From: Pseudomonas nicosulfuronedens
GTDB lineage: Bacteria; Pseudomonadota; Gammaproteobacteria; Pseudomonadales; Pseudomonadaceae
NCBI RefSeq assembly: GCF_005877905.1
Contig: NZ_SWDV01000036.1
Span: forward strand, 1-64,000
Length of the DNA stretch: 64,000 bases
Direction: 5' to 3'
The position numbers were made by a program, and so were the translations under genes. The notes under the pieces are model-generated. The model did no database searches and was not told where the DNA came from. It worked only from the letters and a program-made list of their open reading frames with translations. Position 1 is the first letter of the stretch; each line of letters begins with the position of its first letter. Positions 56,806-64,000 of the stretch are shown here, piece by piece.

Positions 56806-56853
56806 CCACAACATGCTGTGTCTCGATGTATTCGAGACAACAAGATGTTGTGG
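56806..56853 (-). promoter_or_regulatory. tandem NrdR-like boxes upstream of nrdD
   Basis: Two 16-bp sites resemble the NrdR box acaCwAtATaTwGtgt: CCACAACATGCTGTGT (56806-56821) and CAACAAGATGTTGTGG (56838-56853). The gap of 16 bp puts the centres 32 bp apart, three helical turns, the usual NrdR arrangement. The same bases also form a long cruciform, with inner arms TGTCTCGA / TCGAGACA. Confidence 0.7.
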
Positions 56854-56854
56854 G

Positions 56855-56895
56855 AATCTAACGGCTTCGTCCGTAGGAAAATTGACCTCGGTCAA
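56855..56895 (-). promoter_or_regulatory. ANR/FNR-type promoter of nrdD
   Basis: TTGAC-CTCG-GTCAA (56882-56895) is a close variant of the ANR/FNR box TTGAT-N4-ATCAA. Its centre lies about 41 bp upstream of a start site predicted by the -10-like TAGATT (56855-56860, minus strand). This is the class II activator arrangement and would switch nrdD on when oxygen is low. Confidence 0.6.
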
Positions 56896-57035
56896 CGTCA
56901 CCTGTCAGTCAATTTTTGCCATCGGAGGTATTGACCGCCCCGCACTCCAGAATCAGCCGAGCAAGAGCGCCAGTCGCTCTGCCTGGGGCCCGGCAAGACC
57001 TCACGGTGACGCTGGCTGTGGTCGTCATCGGTCGG

Positions 57036-57106
57036 GTCGCGAGCAAGCTCGCTCCTACGCAGGGCGCGCCGGCGCCGGCCTTGTAGGAGCGAGCTTGCTC
57101 GCGAAC
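57036..57106. repeat. REP-like inverted pair
   Basis: TCGCGAGCAAGCTCGCTCC and GGAGCGAGCTTGCTCGCGA point outward from a GGCGCGCCGGCGCC-rich centre, between the MocR gene and the nrdD promoter. Between 56900 and 57035 nothing else is recognised. Confidence 0.85.
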
Positions 57107-57134
57107 GGGAAGGCGCGCTGAGCGCGGGGAAACT

Positions 57135-58565
57135 TCAGGTCAGCAACGGCGCCAGCCGCTCTGCCAGGCGCCCGGAGAACTGCTCGTCGGTGACATTGGT
57201 GAAGCTCATGATCAGTGCCGGCTCGCGCCTGGCCTCCACGCACCAGGCGTTCAGCGCTTGCAGACCGAGGCCCTCGGCGTGGGCGCGGCGGGCGACGGCG
57301 AGGTCGTCCTGGTCCAGCGCACCGATCAAGTGCAGCCCGCCGGGCGTGTCGGCGAAGCGCAGGCGTTCGCCCAGGCGCTCTTCCAGCGCCTTGCGCAGCC
57401 ACTGGCGGCGCTGGGCATAGAGCGCGCGGGTGCGCTTGAGGTGACGGGCGAAATGGCCCTCCTGCATGAAATCGCAGAGGGTCGCCTGCAGCAGTTCCGC
57501 GCAGCCGGAGGAGAACACCTGCTGCGCACGTACGAAGTCTTCCACCAACCCCGCCGGTACGACGAGGTAGCCCAGGCGCAGGGCAGGATAGAGCACCTTG
57601 CTGAAGGTGCCGGTGTAGAGCACGCGGCCGGCGCGGTCTAGGCTTTTCAGCGCTGGCAGCGGGAAGCCGGCGTAGCGGTACTCGCTGTCGTAGTCGTCCT
57701 CGACTATCCACGCGCCGCTGCTGGCGGCCCAGTCCAGCAGGGCCAGACGGCGCGGCAGGCTGAGGGCGACGCCGGTGGGACTCTGCTGCGACGGGGTGAC
57801 CAGCGCGAAGCGAGCATCCGGCGCACGGGCGATACCGTCCTCCACGCGCAGGCCATCGGCGTCCACCGCGACCGGCACTGGCACGCCGCCGGCCCGGCGC
57901 AGCAGTTCACGGCCGCGCGGGTAGCCGGGGTCTTCGTGCCAGTAGCGTTGGCCGGGTTCGAGCAGGGTGCGGCTGATCAGGTCCAGTGCACCCTGGTAAC
58001 CCGCGCAGATGAATACCTGTGCAGGGTCGCAGGCGATGCCACGGGAGATTCCCAGGTAGCCGGCGACCGCCTCGCGCAGCGGCCCGTAACCGCAAGGCTC
58101 CGGGTAAGCCAGCATGGACGCGCTCTGCTGTCGCAGACGCCGCGCGCACAGCCGCGACCAGAGCGCGCGGGGGAAGGCGTCCAGCGCCGGCACGCCGAGC
58201 TGGAACGGCCGCAGGGTCGGACCGTGGGCGATCAGGCCGGGCAGGGCGCGTTCGACGGTATCCGGCGCAACGAGCACGGGCGGTGCAGCGGCGGTGCGCC
58301 CCGCCAGTTGCGGCGATACCACGGTGCCCGCCGGTCCGCGTGCCAGCAGGTAGCCCTCGCTGGTCAGCAACTGATAGGCCAGCTCCACCGTGCCGCGCGC
58401 CACGCCCAGCTCTCCGGCGAGCCCACGCACCGGTGGCACGCGCTCGCCGGGGCGCAGCGCGCCACGGGTAATGGCATCGCGGATGCGCTCGTAAAGCTGG
58501 CGATAGATCGGCAGCTCGTGGCTCGGGTCCAGCGGCTGGCGGAAGGAATCGAGGGGCGAGGTCAT
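57135..58565 (-). CDS. MocR-type GntR regulator with aminotransferase-like domain
   Basis: A 476-residue MocR/PdxR-type regulator. The N-terminal GntR winged helix (residues 14-85; LPIYRQLYERIRDAI...GYLLARGPAGTVV) is fused to a fold-type I aminotransferase-like domain with the PLP lysine in GTFSKVLYP (Lys323) and EDDYDSEYRY. Such proteins sense PLP or PLP adducts and control neighbouring vitamin B6, GABA or amino-acid genes. No obvious target gene adjoins; the divergent gene is cbpA, 263 bp away. Target unknown. Confidence 0.9.
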   Translation of the reverse strand: MTSPLDSFRQPLDPSHELPIYRQLYERIRDAITRGALRPGERVPPVRGLAGELGVARGTVELAYQLLTSEGYLLARGPAGTVVSPQLAGRTAAAPPVLVAPDTVERALPGLIAHGPTLRPFQLGVPALDAFPRALWSRLCARRLRQQSASMLAYPEPCGYGPLREAVAGYLGISRGIACDPAQVFICAGYQGALDLISRTLLEPGQRYWHEDPGYPRGRELLRRAGGVPVPVAVDADGLRVEDGIARAPDARFALVTPSQQSPTGVALSLPRRLALLDWAASSGAWIVEDDYDSEYRYAGFPLPALKSLDRAGRVLYTGTFSKVLYPALRLGYLVVPAGLVEDFVRAQQVFSSGCAELLQATLCDFMQEGHFARHLKRTRALYAQRRQWLRKALEERLGERLRFADTPGGLHLIGALDQDDLAVARRAHAEGLGLQALNAWCVEARREPALIMSFTNVTDEQFSGRLAERLAPLLT

Positions 58566-58675
58566 GGCCTATCCAGGGTGGGGATGATTCCGGAAGACGA
58601 CTATGCCATGACCGATATCAAGTCGTCCTGGCGGCCGCGATGCAGGATCAGCGTCTAGGCTTGCAGGCAGTGTTG

Positions 58676-58722
58676 AAAAGCGGGCGCCGCGACTCCATCT
58701 GTTAGGACAGAACCCGCTTTTT
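58676..58722. terminator. nested hairpin with T-run (possible terminator or RNA end)
   Basis: Outer arms AAAAGCGGG / CCCGCTTTT enclose an inner hairpin TCTGT-TAGG-ACAGA, followed by TT on the plus strand. It lies between divergent genes, where no known transcript should end. It could close a short unannotated RNA, or its inner palindrome could be an operator. Confidence 0.35.
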
Positions 58723-58828
58723 CCACCTGTTCGCCTCGCAGTGCGCGCAGCGGCTCCGACTGCCCGCGCGAATCCCCCGTGTCCCAGGCGCCGACAGGTC
58801 CAACGCATGTGAGGAGTGACCGTTACCG

Positions 58829-59797
58829 ATGGAATTCAAGGACTATTACGCGGCGCTCGGGGTCGAACCCGATGCCGACGACAAGGCGATCAAGACCGCC
58901 TACCGCAAGCTGGCGCGCAAGTACCATCCGGACGTCAGCAAGGAGCCGGACGCCGAGGCGAAGTTCAAGGACGTCTCCGAGGCCTACGAGGTGCTGAAAA
59001 GCCCGGAGAAGCGTGCCGAGTACGACGAACTGCGCAAGTACGGCTCGCAAGGACCGCAGTTCGAGGCGCCGCCCGGCTGGCAGCCACGCGGTGGTTTCGA
59101 CGGCCCGTCGCCGGGGCACGAACAGGACTTCAGCGACTTCTTCGAGCAGATATTCGGTGGCCGTGCCGGTGGCGCTCACGCTGGCTTCGGCGGTGCGCGC
59201 CAGCCGCAGGCCCATCGTGGCCGGGACGTGGAGATGGAAGTCCCGCTGTTCCTCGAGGAAACCCTCTCAGGCGACAGCCGGCCGATCAGCTTCAGCCTGC
59301 CCAGCTACGACGAGTACGGCCGCAAGCTGCCTCCGCAGAGCAAGACGCTGAACGTGAAGATTCCCGTGGGCACCGCCGACGGCGAACGCATCCGCCTCAA
59401 GGGGCAGGGTGCGCCGGGTATCAACGGCGGGCCGGCGGGTGATCTGTACCTGGCGATTCGCCTGGTTCCGCACCCGGTCTTCGATGTCGATGGCCGCGAC
59501 CTGGTCGTTACCGTGCCGGTGGCGCCCTGGGAAGCTGCGCTCGGCGCCAAGGTGGAAGTACCCACGCTGAGCGGGCGGATCAACCTCGGCATCCCGGCCA
59601 ACAGCCAGGCCGGCCAGCGCCTGCGCATCAAGGGTAAGGGCCTGCCGAACAAGGGCGAGGCCTTCGCCGGCGATCTGTATGCCGTGCTCAAGGTGGTAAT
59701 GCCGAAGACGGCGGACGAGGCGACCCGCAAACTCTGGGAAGAACTGGCTGCCAAGGCGGCCTTCGACCCCCGTGCCGATTGGGGTAAACGCGCATGA
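58829..59797 (+). CDS. cbpA: curved DNA-binding protein CbpA (DnaJ-like co-chaperone)
   Basis: A 322-residue type II J-protein. The J domain (residues 4-69) carries the HPD motif (33-35). A Gly/Phe-poor linker and two C-terminal substrate-binding domains follow, without the zinc-finger of DnaJ. It stimulates DnaK and binds curved DNA. GAGGAG lies about 15 bases upstream of the ATG. It overlaps cbpM by ATGA. Confidence 0.95.
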   Translation: MEFKDYYAALGVEPDADDKAIKTAYRKLARKYHPDVSKEPDAEAKFKDVSEAYEVLKSPEKRAEYDELRKYGSQGPQFEAPPGWQPRGGFDGPSPGHEQDFSDFFEQIFGGRAGGAHAGFGGARQPQAHRGRDVEMEVPLFLEETLSGDSRPISFSLPSYDEYGRKLPPQSKTLNVKIPVGTADGERIRLKGQGAPGINGGPAGDLYLAIRLVPHPVFDVDGRDLVVTVPVAPWEAALGAKVEVPTLSGRINLGIPANSQAGQRLRIKGKGLPNKGEAFAGDLYAVLKVVMPKTADEATRKLWEELAAKAAFDPRADWGKRA

Positions 59798-60096
59798 CGA
59801 CGACAGTGATGGTGGTGGACCTCGACGAGCTCTGCCAGTCGGTGAACCTCCCCCGCGACGTGCTCGTCGAGATCGTCGAGGTGGGTATCGTGGAGCCCCG
59901 CGAACAACGCGCAGGGCATTGGGTCTTCGATTACCAGGCGGTCAGCGTGGTGCGTCGCGCGGTGCGCTTGCGCCGAGAGTTCGAGCTCGACTGGCCGGGC
60001 ATCGCCCTGGCGCTGCGCCTGCTGGACGAAGTGGACGAGTTGCGTGCGGAGAACCGCTACCTGCGCCAGCGCCTGGCACGGTTGCTGGAGGATTAG
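59794..60096 (+). CDS. cbpM: CbpA modulator CbpM
   Basis: A 100-residue MerR-like helical protein that binds the CbpA J domain and blocks its interaction with DnaK and DNA. The [27 protein letters not shown] motif and C-terminal coiled coil are typical. Its start overlaps the cbpA stop, fixing stoichiometric expression. It ends 6 bases before the convergent lipoprotein gene. Confidence 0.92.
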   Translation: MTTTVMVVDLDELCQSVNLPRDVLVEIVEVGIVEPREQRAGHWVFDYQAVSVVRRAVRLRREFELDWPGIALALRLLDEVDELRAENRYLRQRLARLLED

Positions 60097-60102
60097 CCGC
60101 CG

Positions 60103-60852
60103 CTACTGCACTGCCGCCGCAGCCTGGTCCAGTGGGATGAACTGCACCAGGCCGAGGATCGGCGCGGCCAGGATGCCCTGCACGTAGTTGATACCGCTGC
60201 GGCGCAGGCTTTCATGGGTCATCTGCGCCAGCAACTCCAGGCGGCCGATCATGCGGCCGAACTCCCGCTCGAAGGACAGGTTGCGCCCGCTGCTGCTGAT
60301 CTCGTTGGAGAGCAGCAACGGTTGGCCATTGCTGTCGGTTCGACTGGCCAGCAGCCAGGCAGCCACCTCGATGTTCCAGGCCGCATTGGCGGTCATCTGC
60401 GCGTTCAGTCCACTGAGCAGGTGCTGCGTGTCGGTTCCGCCGTAAAGCTCGAAGAGCATGCTGCCTATCCCGTAGATCAACGTGCCGGCCCGGTCGCCCT
60501 GGAATTCGGGGGCGAAGGCCAGGGGGAGCACGTCCACCGACTTCCTGCCGTCCAGCCCGGGCAGCGGTTGTTGGTTGCGGATGGCGTCCATGACTCGCTG
60601 GTGAGCCTGTTCCCGTGAAGTCGCGCCTGTTTTCTTCCATTGGCCAGGATTGCGCTTGTAGAGCTTGTCGAGCAGCAGCGACAGGCTGCCGAGGTTGTCG
60701 CGCATCGCCAGGTTGGCGGCGCGGTTGGCGTCGTTCTGCAGCATCTGCCCGGAGCTGAATCCCTCGCCGTCGACCTTCTTTTTCACCGGCGGTGAAGTGC
60801 AGCCGGTGAGCAGGGCGGTGGCTAGGATGCAAAACAGAAGGTGGCGCAGCAT
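60103..60852 (-). CDS. predicted lipoprotein of unknown function
   Basis: A 249-residue predicted lipoprotein: the signal peptide ends in the lipobox LTGC (Cys18), then a Lys-rich stretch and a helical body with GTLIYGIGSMLFELYGGTDTQHLLSGL near residue 120. A hydrophobic segment near the C-terminus (GILAAPILGLVQFIPL) may pack or insert. No named domain is recognised. It is convergent with cbpM. Confidence 0.72.
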   Translation of the reverse strand: MLRHLLFCILATALLTGCTSPPVKKKVDGEGFSSGQMLQNDANRAANLAMRDNLGSLSLLLDKLYKRNPGQWKKTGATSREQAHQRVMDAIRNQQPLPGLDGRKSVDVLPLAFAPEFQGDRAGTLIYGIGSMLFELYGGTDTQHLLSGLNAQMTANAAWNIEVAAWLLASRTDSNGQPLLLSNEISSSGRNLSFEREFGRMIGRLELLAQMTHESLRRSGINYVQGILAAPILGLVQFIPLDQAAAAVQ

Positions 60853-60981
60853 TGACGGTCCGGGCGCAGGTAGCGGGCCTGAACCTTGGCGTGTGAGGAG
60901 TCGTGGGGCCAGCCGGAACGATCGCGAATGCCGGGTGCCGCAGCGGCCTGCGACCGGCTACTCAGAATGGCGGGGAGGGAA

Positions 60982-61003
60982 AGCGCCGGCGGGTGCCGGC
61001 GCT
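60982..61003 (-). terminator. terminator of the FMN reductase gene
   Basis: A 9-bp stem AGCGCCGGC / GCCGGCGCT with a 4-base loop is followed on the minus strand by TTTCCC, 8 bases past the stop. Confidence 0.75.
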
Positions 61004-61011
61004 CGCGGCGA

Positions 61012-61572
61012 TCAGCGCGGCTGGTTCTGCACGATCCAGGCGGAGAAGGCATCGATGATGCTCTTCAGGAAGGGCTCGGTCTTCTCCGACAGCTTGCCGG
61101 CTTCGTCGAAGAAGCCGCCCGCACCGCCCAGGTAGGCTTCAGGCTGCTGCAGCACCGGCATGTTGAGGAACACCAGCGACTGGCGCAGATGGTGGTTGGC
61201 GCCAAAGCCGCCGATGGCCCCCGGAGAGGCACTCACCACGGCGCAGGGCTTGGCGTTCCAGGCGCTCTTGCCGTATGGGCGCGAGCCGACGTCGATGGCG
61301 TTCTTCAGCACGCCGGGCACCGAGCGGTTGTATTCGGGAGTGACGAAGAGCACCGCGTCAGCGCGGGCGATGCGCTCGCGGAAGGCGCTGTAGGTGGCGG
61401 GCGGAGTGCCCACATCGAGCTCTTCGTTGTACAGCGGCAGGTCGCCGATCTCCACGATCTCCAGCTTCAGGTTGGCCGGCGCCAATGCGGCGAACGCCTT
61501 GGCTATCTTGCGGTTCAGGGATTCCTTGCGCAGGCTGCCGACGACAACGGCAACATCGAAGACTTGGCTCAT
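61012..61572 (-). CDS. NADPH-dependent FMN reductase (ChrR/quinone reductase family)
   Basis: A 186-residue flavodoxin-like NAD(P)H:FMN oxidoreductase. The phosphate loop GSLRKESLNRKIA (about residues 12-24), the FVTPEYNRSVPGVLKNAIDVGSR segment (75-97) and SPGAIGGFGANHHLRQ are typical of the ChrR/YieF quinone and chromate reductases. It probably protects against quinones and oxidative stress. GAGGAG precedes the ATG. Confidence 0.9.
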   Translation of the reverse strand: MSQVFDVAVVVGSLRKESLNRKIAKAFAALAPANLKLEIVEIGDLPLYNEELDVGTPPATYSAFRERIARADAVLFVTPEYNRSVPGVLKNAIDVGSRPYGKSAWNAKPCAVVSASPGAIGGFGANHHLRQSLVFLNMPVLQQPEAYLGGAGGFFDEAGKLSEKTEPFLKSIIDAFSAWIVQNQPR

Positions 61573-61755
61573 GGCGACTCCTCAGGATCGGGGTATTGAG
61601 CCGTTTGTTATAGACGATGAGCGTGACATTGCGTGGACATGGATCAAGGTTCGGCAATCATGTCCTGGTTGTTCTGCATGATCTTGGCTCTGTGGGGTGG
61701 GGCATGGCGTCACTAGAGTGGTGCCATGTCCCGCCCGTCCGATTCGAGGTCTCCC

Positions 61756-62496
61756 ATGTGCATGAAAGTCTTCTTCGCCGGCGCCAGCGGTGCCATCGGC
61801 CAGCGACTGTTGCCGATGCTGCTGGAGCGCGGCTATCAGGTATTGGCGATCAGCCGCTCCGCACAACGCGCCGCAACGCTGGAAAGCGCCGGCGCGCGGG
61901 CGATGCTGCTGGACGTTTATGACGCGCCAGCCCTGCATGCCGCGCTGCTGGAGTTCCAGCCGCGCTGGGTGATCCATCAGCTCACGGACCTGCCAGCCGG
62001 TCTGGAGCCAGCCCTGATGCCTGCCGCCCAGTCGTGCAACGCGCGCGTTCGCCGAGAAGGTACCGCCAATCTGGTGGCCGCGGCCCGTGCCGCCGGCGTC
62101 GAGCGCATGGTCGCGCAGAGCATCGCCTGGGCTTACGCGCCGGGCGAGCTGCCGCTGCACGAGGAACAACCGTTGGACCTGGGGGCTGAAGGCCCACGCG
62201 CCGTCAGTGTCGGCGGCGTCGCCGCGCTTGAGGAGGCGGTGCTCGGTGCCCGTCCGATGGAGGGCATCGTATTGCGCTATGGCCGGCTTTATGGGCCTGG
62301 AACCGGTACCGACATGGCTGATCCGAGGCTGGCCGTGCATGTCGACGATGCCGCCCGCGCCGCGCTGCTGGCGCTGGAGTGGGGGGCGCACGGCGTCTAC
62401 AACGTCGCCGAGCAGGACATCGACGTCAGTTCGGCCAAGGCGCGCCATCGCCTGGGCTGGCAGCCGGGCTTTCGCCTGGCGGGACTGTCAGCGTGA
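61756..62496 (+). CDS. NAD-dependent epimerase/dehydratase family protein
   Basis: A 246-residue short-chain (extended SDR) protein. The Rossmann motif GASGAIGQ (about residues 9-16) binds NAD(P). The usual YxxxK catalytic pair is not clear; SVGGVAALE takes the expected place. It is short for the family (about 300), so it may be an atypical reductase or NAD(P)-binding sensor. GAGG lies at good distance from the ATG at 61756; a further ATG two codons on is possible. Its stop overlaps the cupin gene start. Confidence 0.78.
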   Translation: MCMKVFFAGASGAIGQRLLPMLLERGYQVLAISRSAQRAATLESAGARAMLLDVYDAPALHAALLEFQPRWVIHQLTDLPAGLEPALMPAAQSCNARVRREGTANLVAAARAAGVERMVAQSIAWAYAPGELPLHEEQPLDLGAEGPRAVSVGGVAALEEAVLGARPMEGIVLRYGRLYGPGTGTDMADPRLAVHVDDAARAALLALEWGAHGVYNVAEQDIDVSSAKARHRLGWQPGFRLAGLSA

Positions 62497-62999
62497 ACCT
62501 CGCCGTGATTCTCGTATCGCGACGTGAGGTACGCACCGGGCTGGCGCTGGTCGTGACCGTCGCCGCAGGCGCTTTGCTCTGGCAGCCCGGATCGCGGCCA
62601 GTGGCGAGCCTTGCGCAAAGCCATGCCGGACCTTTGGCCAGTGCACGGCCCGGCACACAGGTGAAGCGCCTGTCCTGCGAGCCGCTGGCCGACATGCCCG
62701 GCAAGGTCGTCACCACGTTGCAGGTGGACTTCCCGCCCAACGGCTACACCCCGGCGCACCGCCATCCCGGCGCGGTAACCGCCATCGTGCTCAGTGGTCA
62801 GGTGCGCTCGCAGATGCAGGGCCTGCCGGCGCAGACTTACGCCGCGGGCCAGACCTGGTTCGAGCCCAGCCGCGAACTGCACCTGTTCGCCGAGAACCCC
62901 AGCGCCAGCGAGCCTGCGCGCCTGCTGGCAGTGATTGTCAGTGAAGAGAATTGCGGCCCGTTGGTGATCCCCGAACCGACCGTCGACCACCGCCATTGA
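62493..62999 (+). CDS. cupin-domain protein with N-terminal membrane anchor
   Basis: A 168-residue protein with a hydrophobic N-terminal segment (about residues 15-33, signal anchor or signal peptide) and a cupin barrel. The metal-binding motif appears as PAHRHPGAVTAIVLSGQV (HxH with downstream residues), and TWFEPSRELHLFAENPS is the second half. It begins at GTG, overlapping the upstream stop codon (GTGA). Likely a periplasmic metal-binding cupin; substrate unknown. Confidence 0.78.
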   Translation: MNLAVILVSRREVRTGLALVVTVAAGALLWQPGSRPVASLAQSHAGPLASARPGTQVKRLSCEPLADMPGKVVTTLQVDFPPNGYTPAHRHPGAVTAIVLSGQVRSQMQGLPAQTYAAGQTWFEPSRELHLFAENPSASEPARLLAVIVSEENCGPLVIPEPTVDHRH

Positions 63000-63021
63000 T
63001 GCTTTGCGAAAGGAGACTCGC

Positions 63022-63861
63022 ATGACCCCGCTCACCCCCTTTGGCGCCGCCCAGCTCGATGCGGCCCTGGCACGCCTCGGTCTGCCGCCGCGGCGCCCCG
63101 CGCCGACGCTGGAGAACCTCGACCGGCTGATCGTCGCAGCACTGCATCACCTGCCTTTCGAGAACCTCGACGTGCTGCTGGAAAAGCCCATCCTGATCGA
63201 GCCGGATGCCGTGTTCGCCAAAGTCGTCGAACATCGACGCGGCGGTTACTGCTTCGAGCTGAACAGTCTGTTCGCCCGCCTGCTGTCCAGCCTCGACTAC
63301 CGGGTGACGCTGCTGGTGGCGCGGGTGCGCTGGGGCCTTCCTGCGGATGCGCCGCTGACCCCGCAGACGCACCTGCTGCTGCGTGTCGACCTGCCCGAGG
63401 GGCCACACTTGGTGGATATCGGTTTCGGCGGCCCTGCCTCGCCGAAAGCCCTGCCACTGCGGGTGAACGACGAGTTGCCCGGTGGCTGGCGCATCGCCGG
63501 TTCTCTCGAGGAGGAGCTGGAAATCGCCACGCGTTCATCCTCCGGCTGGCAGACGCTGTACCGCTTCACCCTCGCCCCTCAGCACTGGGCGGACTACGGC
63601 ATGCGCAACTGGTACACCTCGACCTACCCGCAGAGCGTGTTTCGCAACTCCCTGCGGGTGGCACTCAGCGAGGAGGGCGCGCGGTTGTCGTTGCTCAATG
63701 GACAGTTCACCCGGCGTTGCGCGGACGGCGAAGTCGAGCAGCACAGCATCGAGAGTGCCGATGAACTGCTTGGCCTGCTGCGTGAGCGTTTCCATCTGCA
63801 GCCGGAGGTGGTGGATAGCGATGCGCTACATCGCCGGCTTGGGCAACTGCTGCTGGCGTAA
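63022..63861 (+). CDS. nat: arylamine N-acetyltransferase
   Basis: A 279-residue NAT enzyme that transfers acetyl from acetyl-CoA to arylamines and hydrazines. The catalytic triad is visible: Cys77 in RRGGYCFELN, His117 in PQTHLLL and Asp132 in HLVDIGFGG. Length is normal. AAGGAG precedes the ATG. It is the third gene after the epimerase-like and cupin genes (22-base gap), suggesting a small detoxification operon. Confidence 0.95.
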   Translation: MTPLTPFGAAQLDAALARLGLPPRRPAPTLENLDRLIVAALHHLPFENLDVLLEKPILIEPDAVFAKVVEHRRGGYCFELNSLFARLLSSLDYRVTLLVARVRWGLPADAPLTPQTHLLLRVDLPEGPHLVDIGFGGPASPKALPLRVNDELPGGWRIAGSLEEELEIATRSSSGWQTLYRFTLAPQHWADYGMRNWYTSTYPQSVFRNSLRVALSEEGARLSLLNGQFTRRCADGEVEQHSIESADELLGLLRERFHLQPEVVDSDALHRRLGQLLLA

Positions 63862-63863
63862 GG

Positions 63864-64000
63864 TCATTCGCCAGCGGCGGTGGCCGGCACGTCCGGCGCC
63901 ATGCCGATGGCCAGCCGCACGATGCGCCCCGGCAACTCGTCGCGTTGCAGCGAGCCACCGGGTGAGCCCTCCAGCCAGCTTCCCGCGAGGTCGGAGGCTT
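63864..64000 (-). CDS. 3' end of a gene running off the window
   Basis: The last 44 or so codons of a minus-strand frame ending at TGA (63864-63866) are open to the window edge and read GSWLEGSPGGSLQRDELPGR and LAIGMAPDVPATAAGE near the end. Codon use is like neighbouring genes and it is tightly convergent with nat (2-base gap). Too little is present to name it. Confidence 0.5.
   Translation of the reverse strand, partial: ASDLAGSWLEGSPGGSLQRDELPGRIVRLAIGMAPDVPATAAGE

Overview
The window is a GC-rich chromosomal segment of a Pseudomonas species, most likely from the P. aeruginosa / P. citronellolis / P. nitroreducens side of the genus. From memory, gene order follows P. aeruginosa PAO1 roughly from PA4880 down to PA4839. 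It runs through osmE, an Hsp70-like protein, oxaloacetate decarboxylase, the urease operon, the urea ABC transporter, retS, purD, purH, fis, dusB, prmA, accC, accB, aroQ, dsbD, a ctpL-type chemoreceptor, a gcbA-type diguanylate cyclase and speA. The species assignment is inferred from gene content and order; no search was run.

Layout. 0.1-8 kb: ferritin-like protein, AsmA-type protein, small lipoproteins, Hsp70-like ATPase, oxaloacetate decarboxylase and a DksA/TraR zinc-finger protein. 8-15 kb: an accessory block that breaks the PAO1 order, with a heme oxygenase/bacteriophytochrome pair, an autotransporter carrying a Pro/Glu/Gly decapeptide repeat, and two lipoproteins. 15-26 kb: a nitrogen block, with ureD-A-(acetyltransferase)-B-C and urtABCDE on the minus strand. 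Both operons have a sigma-54-like promoter, and the urease one also has an NtrC-like enhancer. 26-42 kb: a conserved housekeeping run (MarC-family protein, retS, purD, purH, dusB-fis, a zinc-ribbon/DUF3426 protein, prmA, accBC, aroQ, dsbD). 42-45 kb: a second insertion, a LysR regulator divergent from an orphan polyamine-binding protein and an agmatinase. 45-54 kb: chemoreceptor, diguanylate cyclase, DUF2333 protein, Nudix hydrolase, SUI1 protein and arginine decarboxylase. 54-64 kb: PAO1 order is lost again, with an anaerobic ribonucleotide reductase operon, a MocR regulator, cbpA-cbpM, a lipoprotein, an FMN reductase and a small operon ending in an arylamine N-acetyltransferase.

How the genes connect. 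Urease and the urea importer form a nitrogen-scavenging unit. SpeA (arginine to agmatine) and the agmatinase (agmatine to putrescine) lie about 7 kb apart and together give a two-step putrescine route. BphO supplies biliverdin to BphP. RetS, the chemoreceptor and the diguanylate cyclase are signalling proteins tied to motile/sessile behaviour.

The most unusual observation is at 54588-56795. The class III ribonucleotide reductase NrdD stops right after its zinc-ribbon cysteines. Its glycyl-radical tail is encoded by a separate 48-codon ORF with its own ribosome binding site, in the same reading frame and overlapping nrdG by ATGA. Upstream are two NrdR-like boxes and an ANR/FNR-like box. Also notable are three copies of the palindrome TGTAG-N5-CTACA at the oxaloacetate decarboxylase gene, one of them inside the coding sequence. 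Several families of REP-like repeats fill intergenic gaps.
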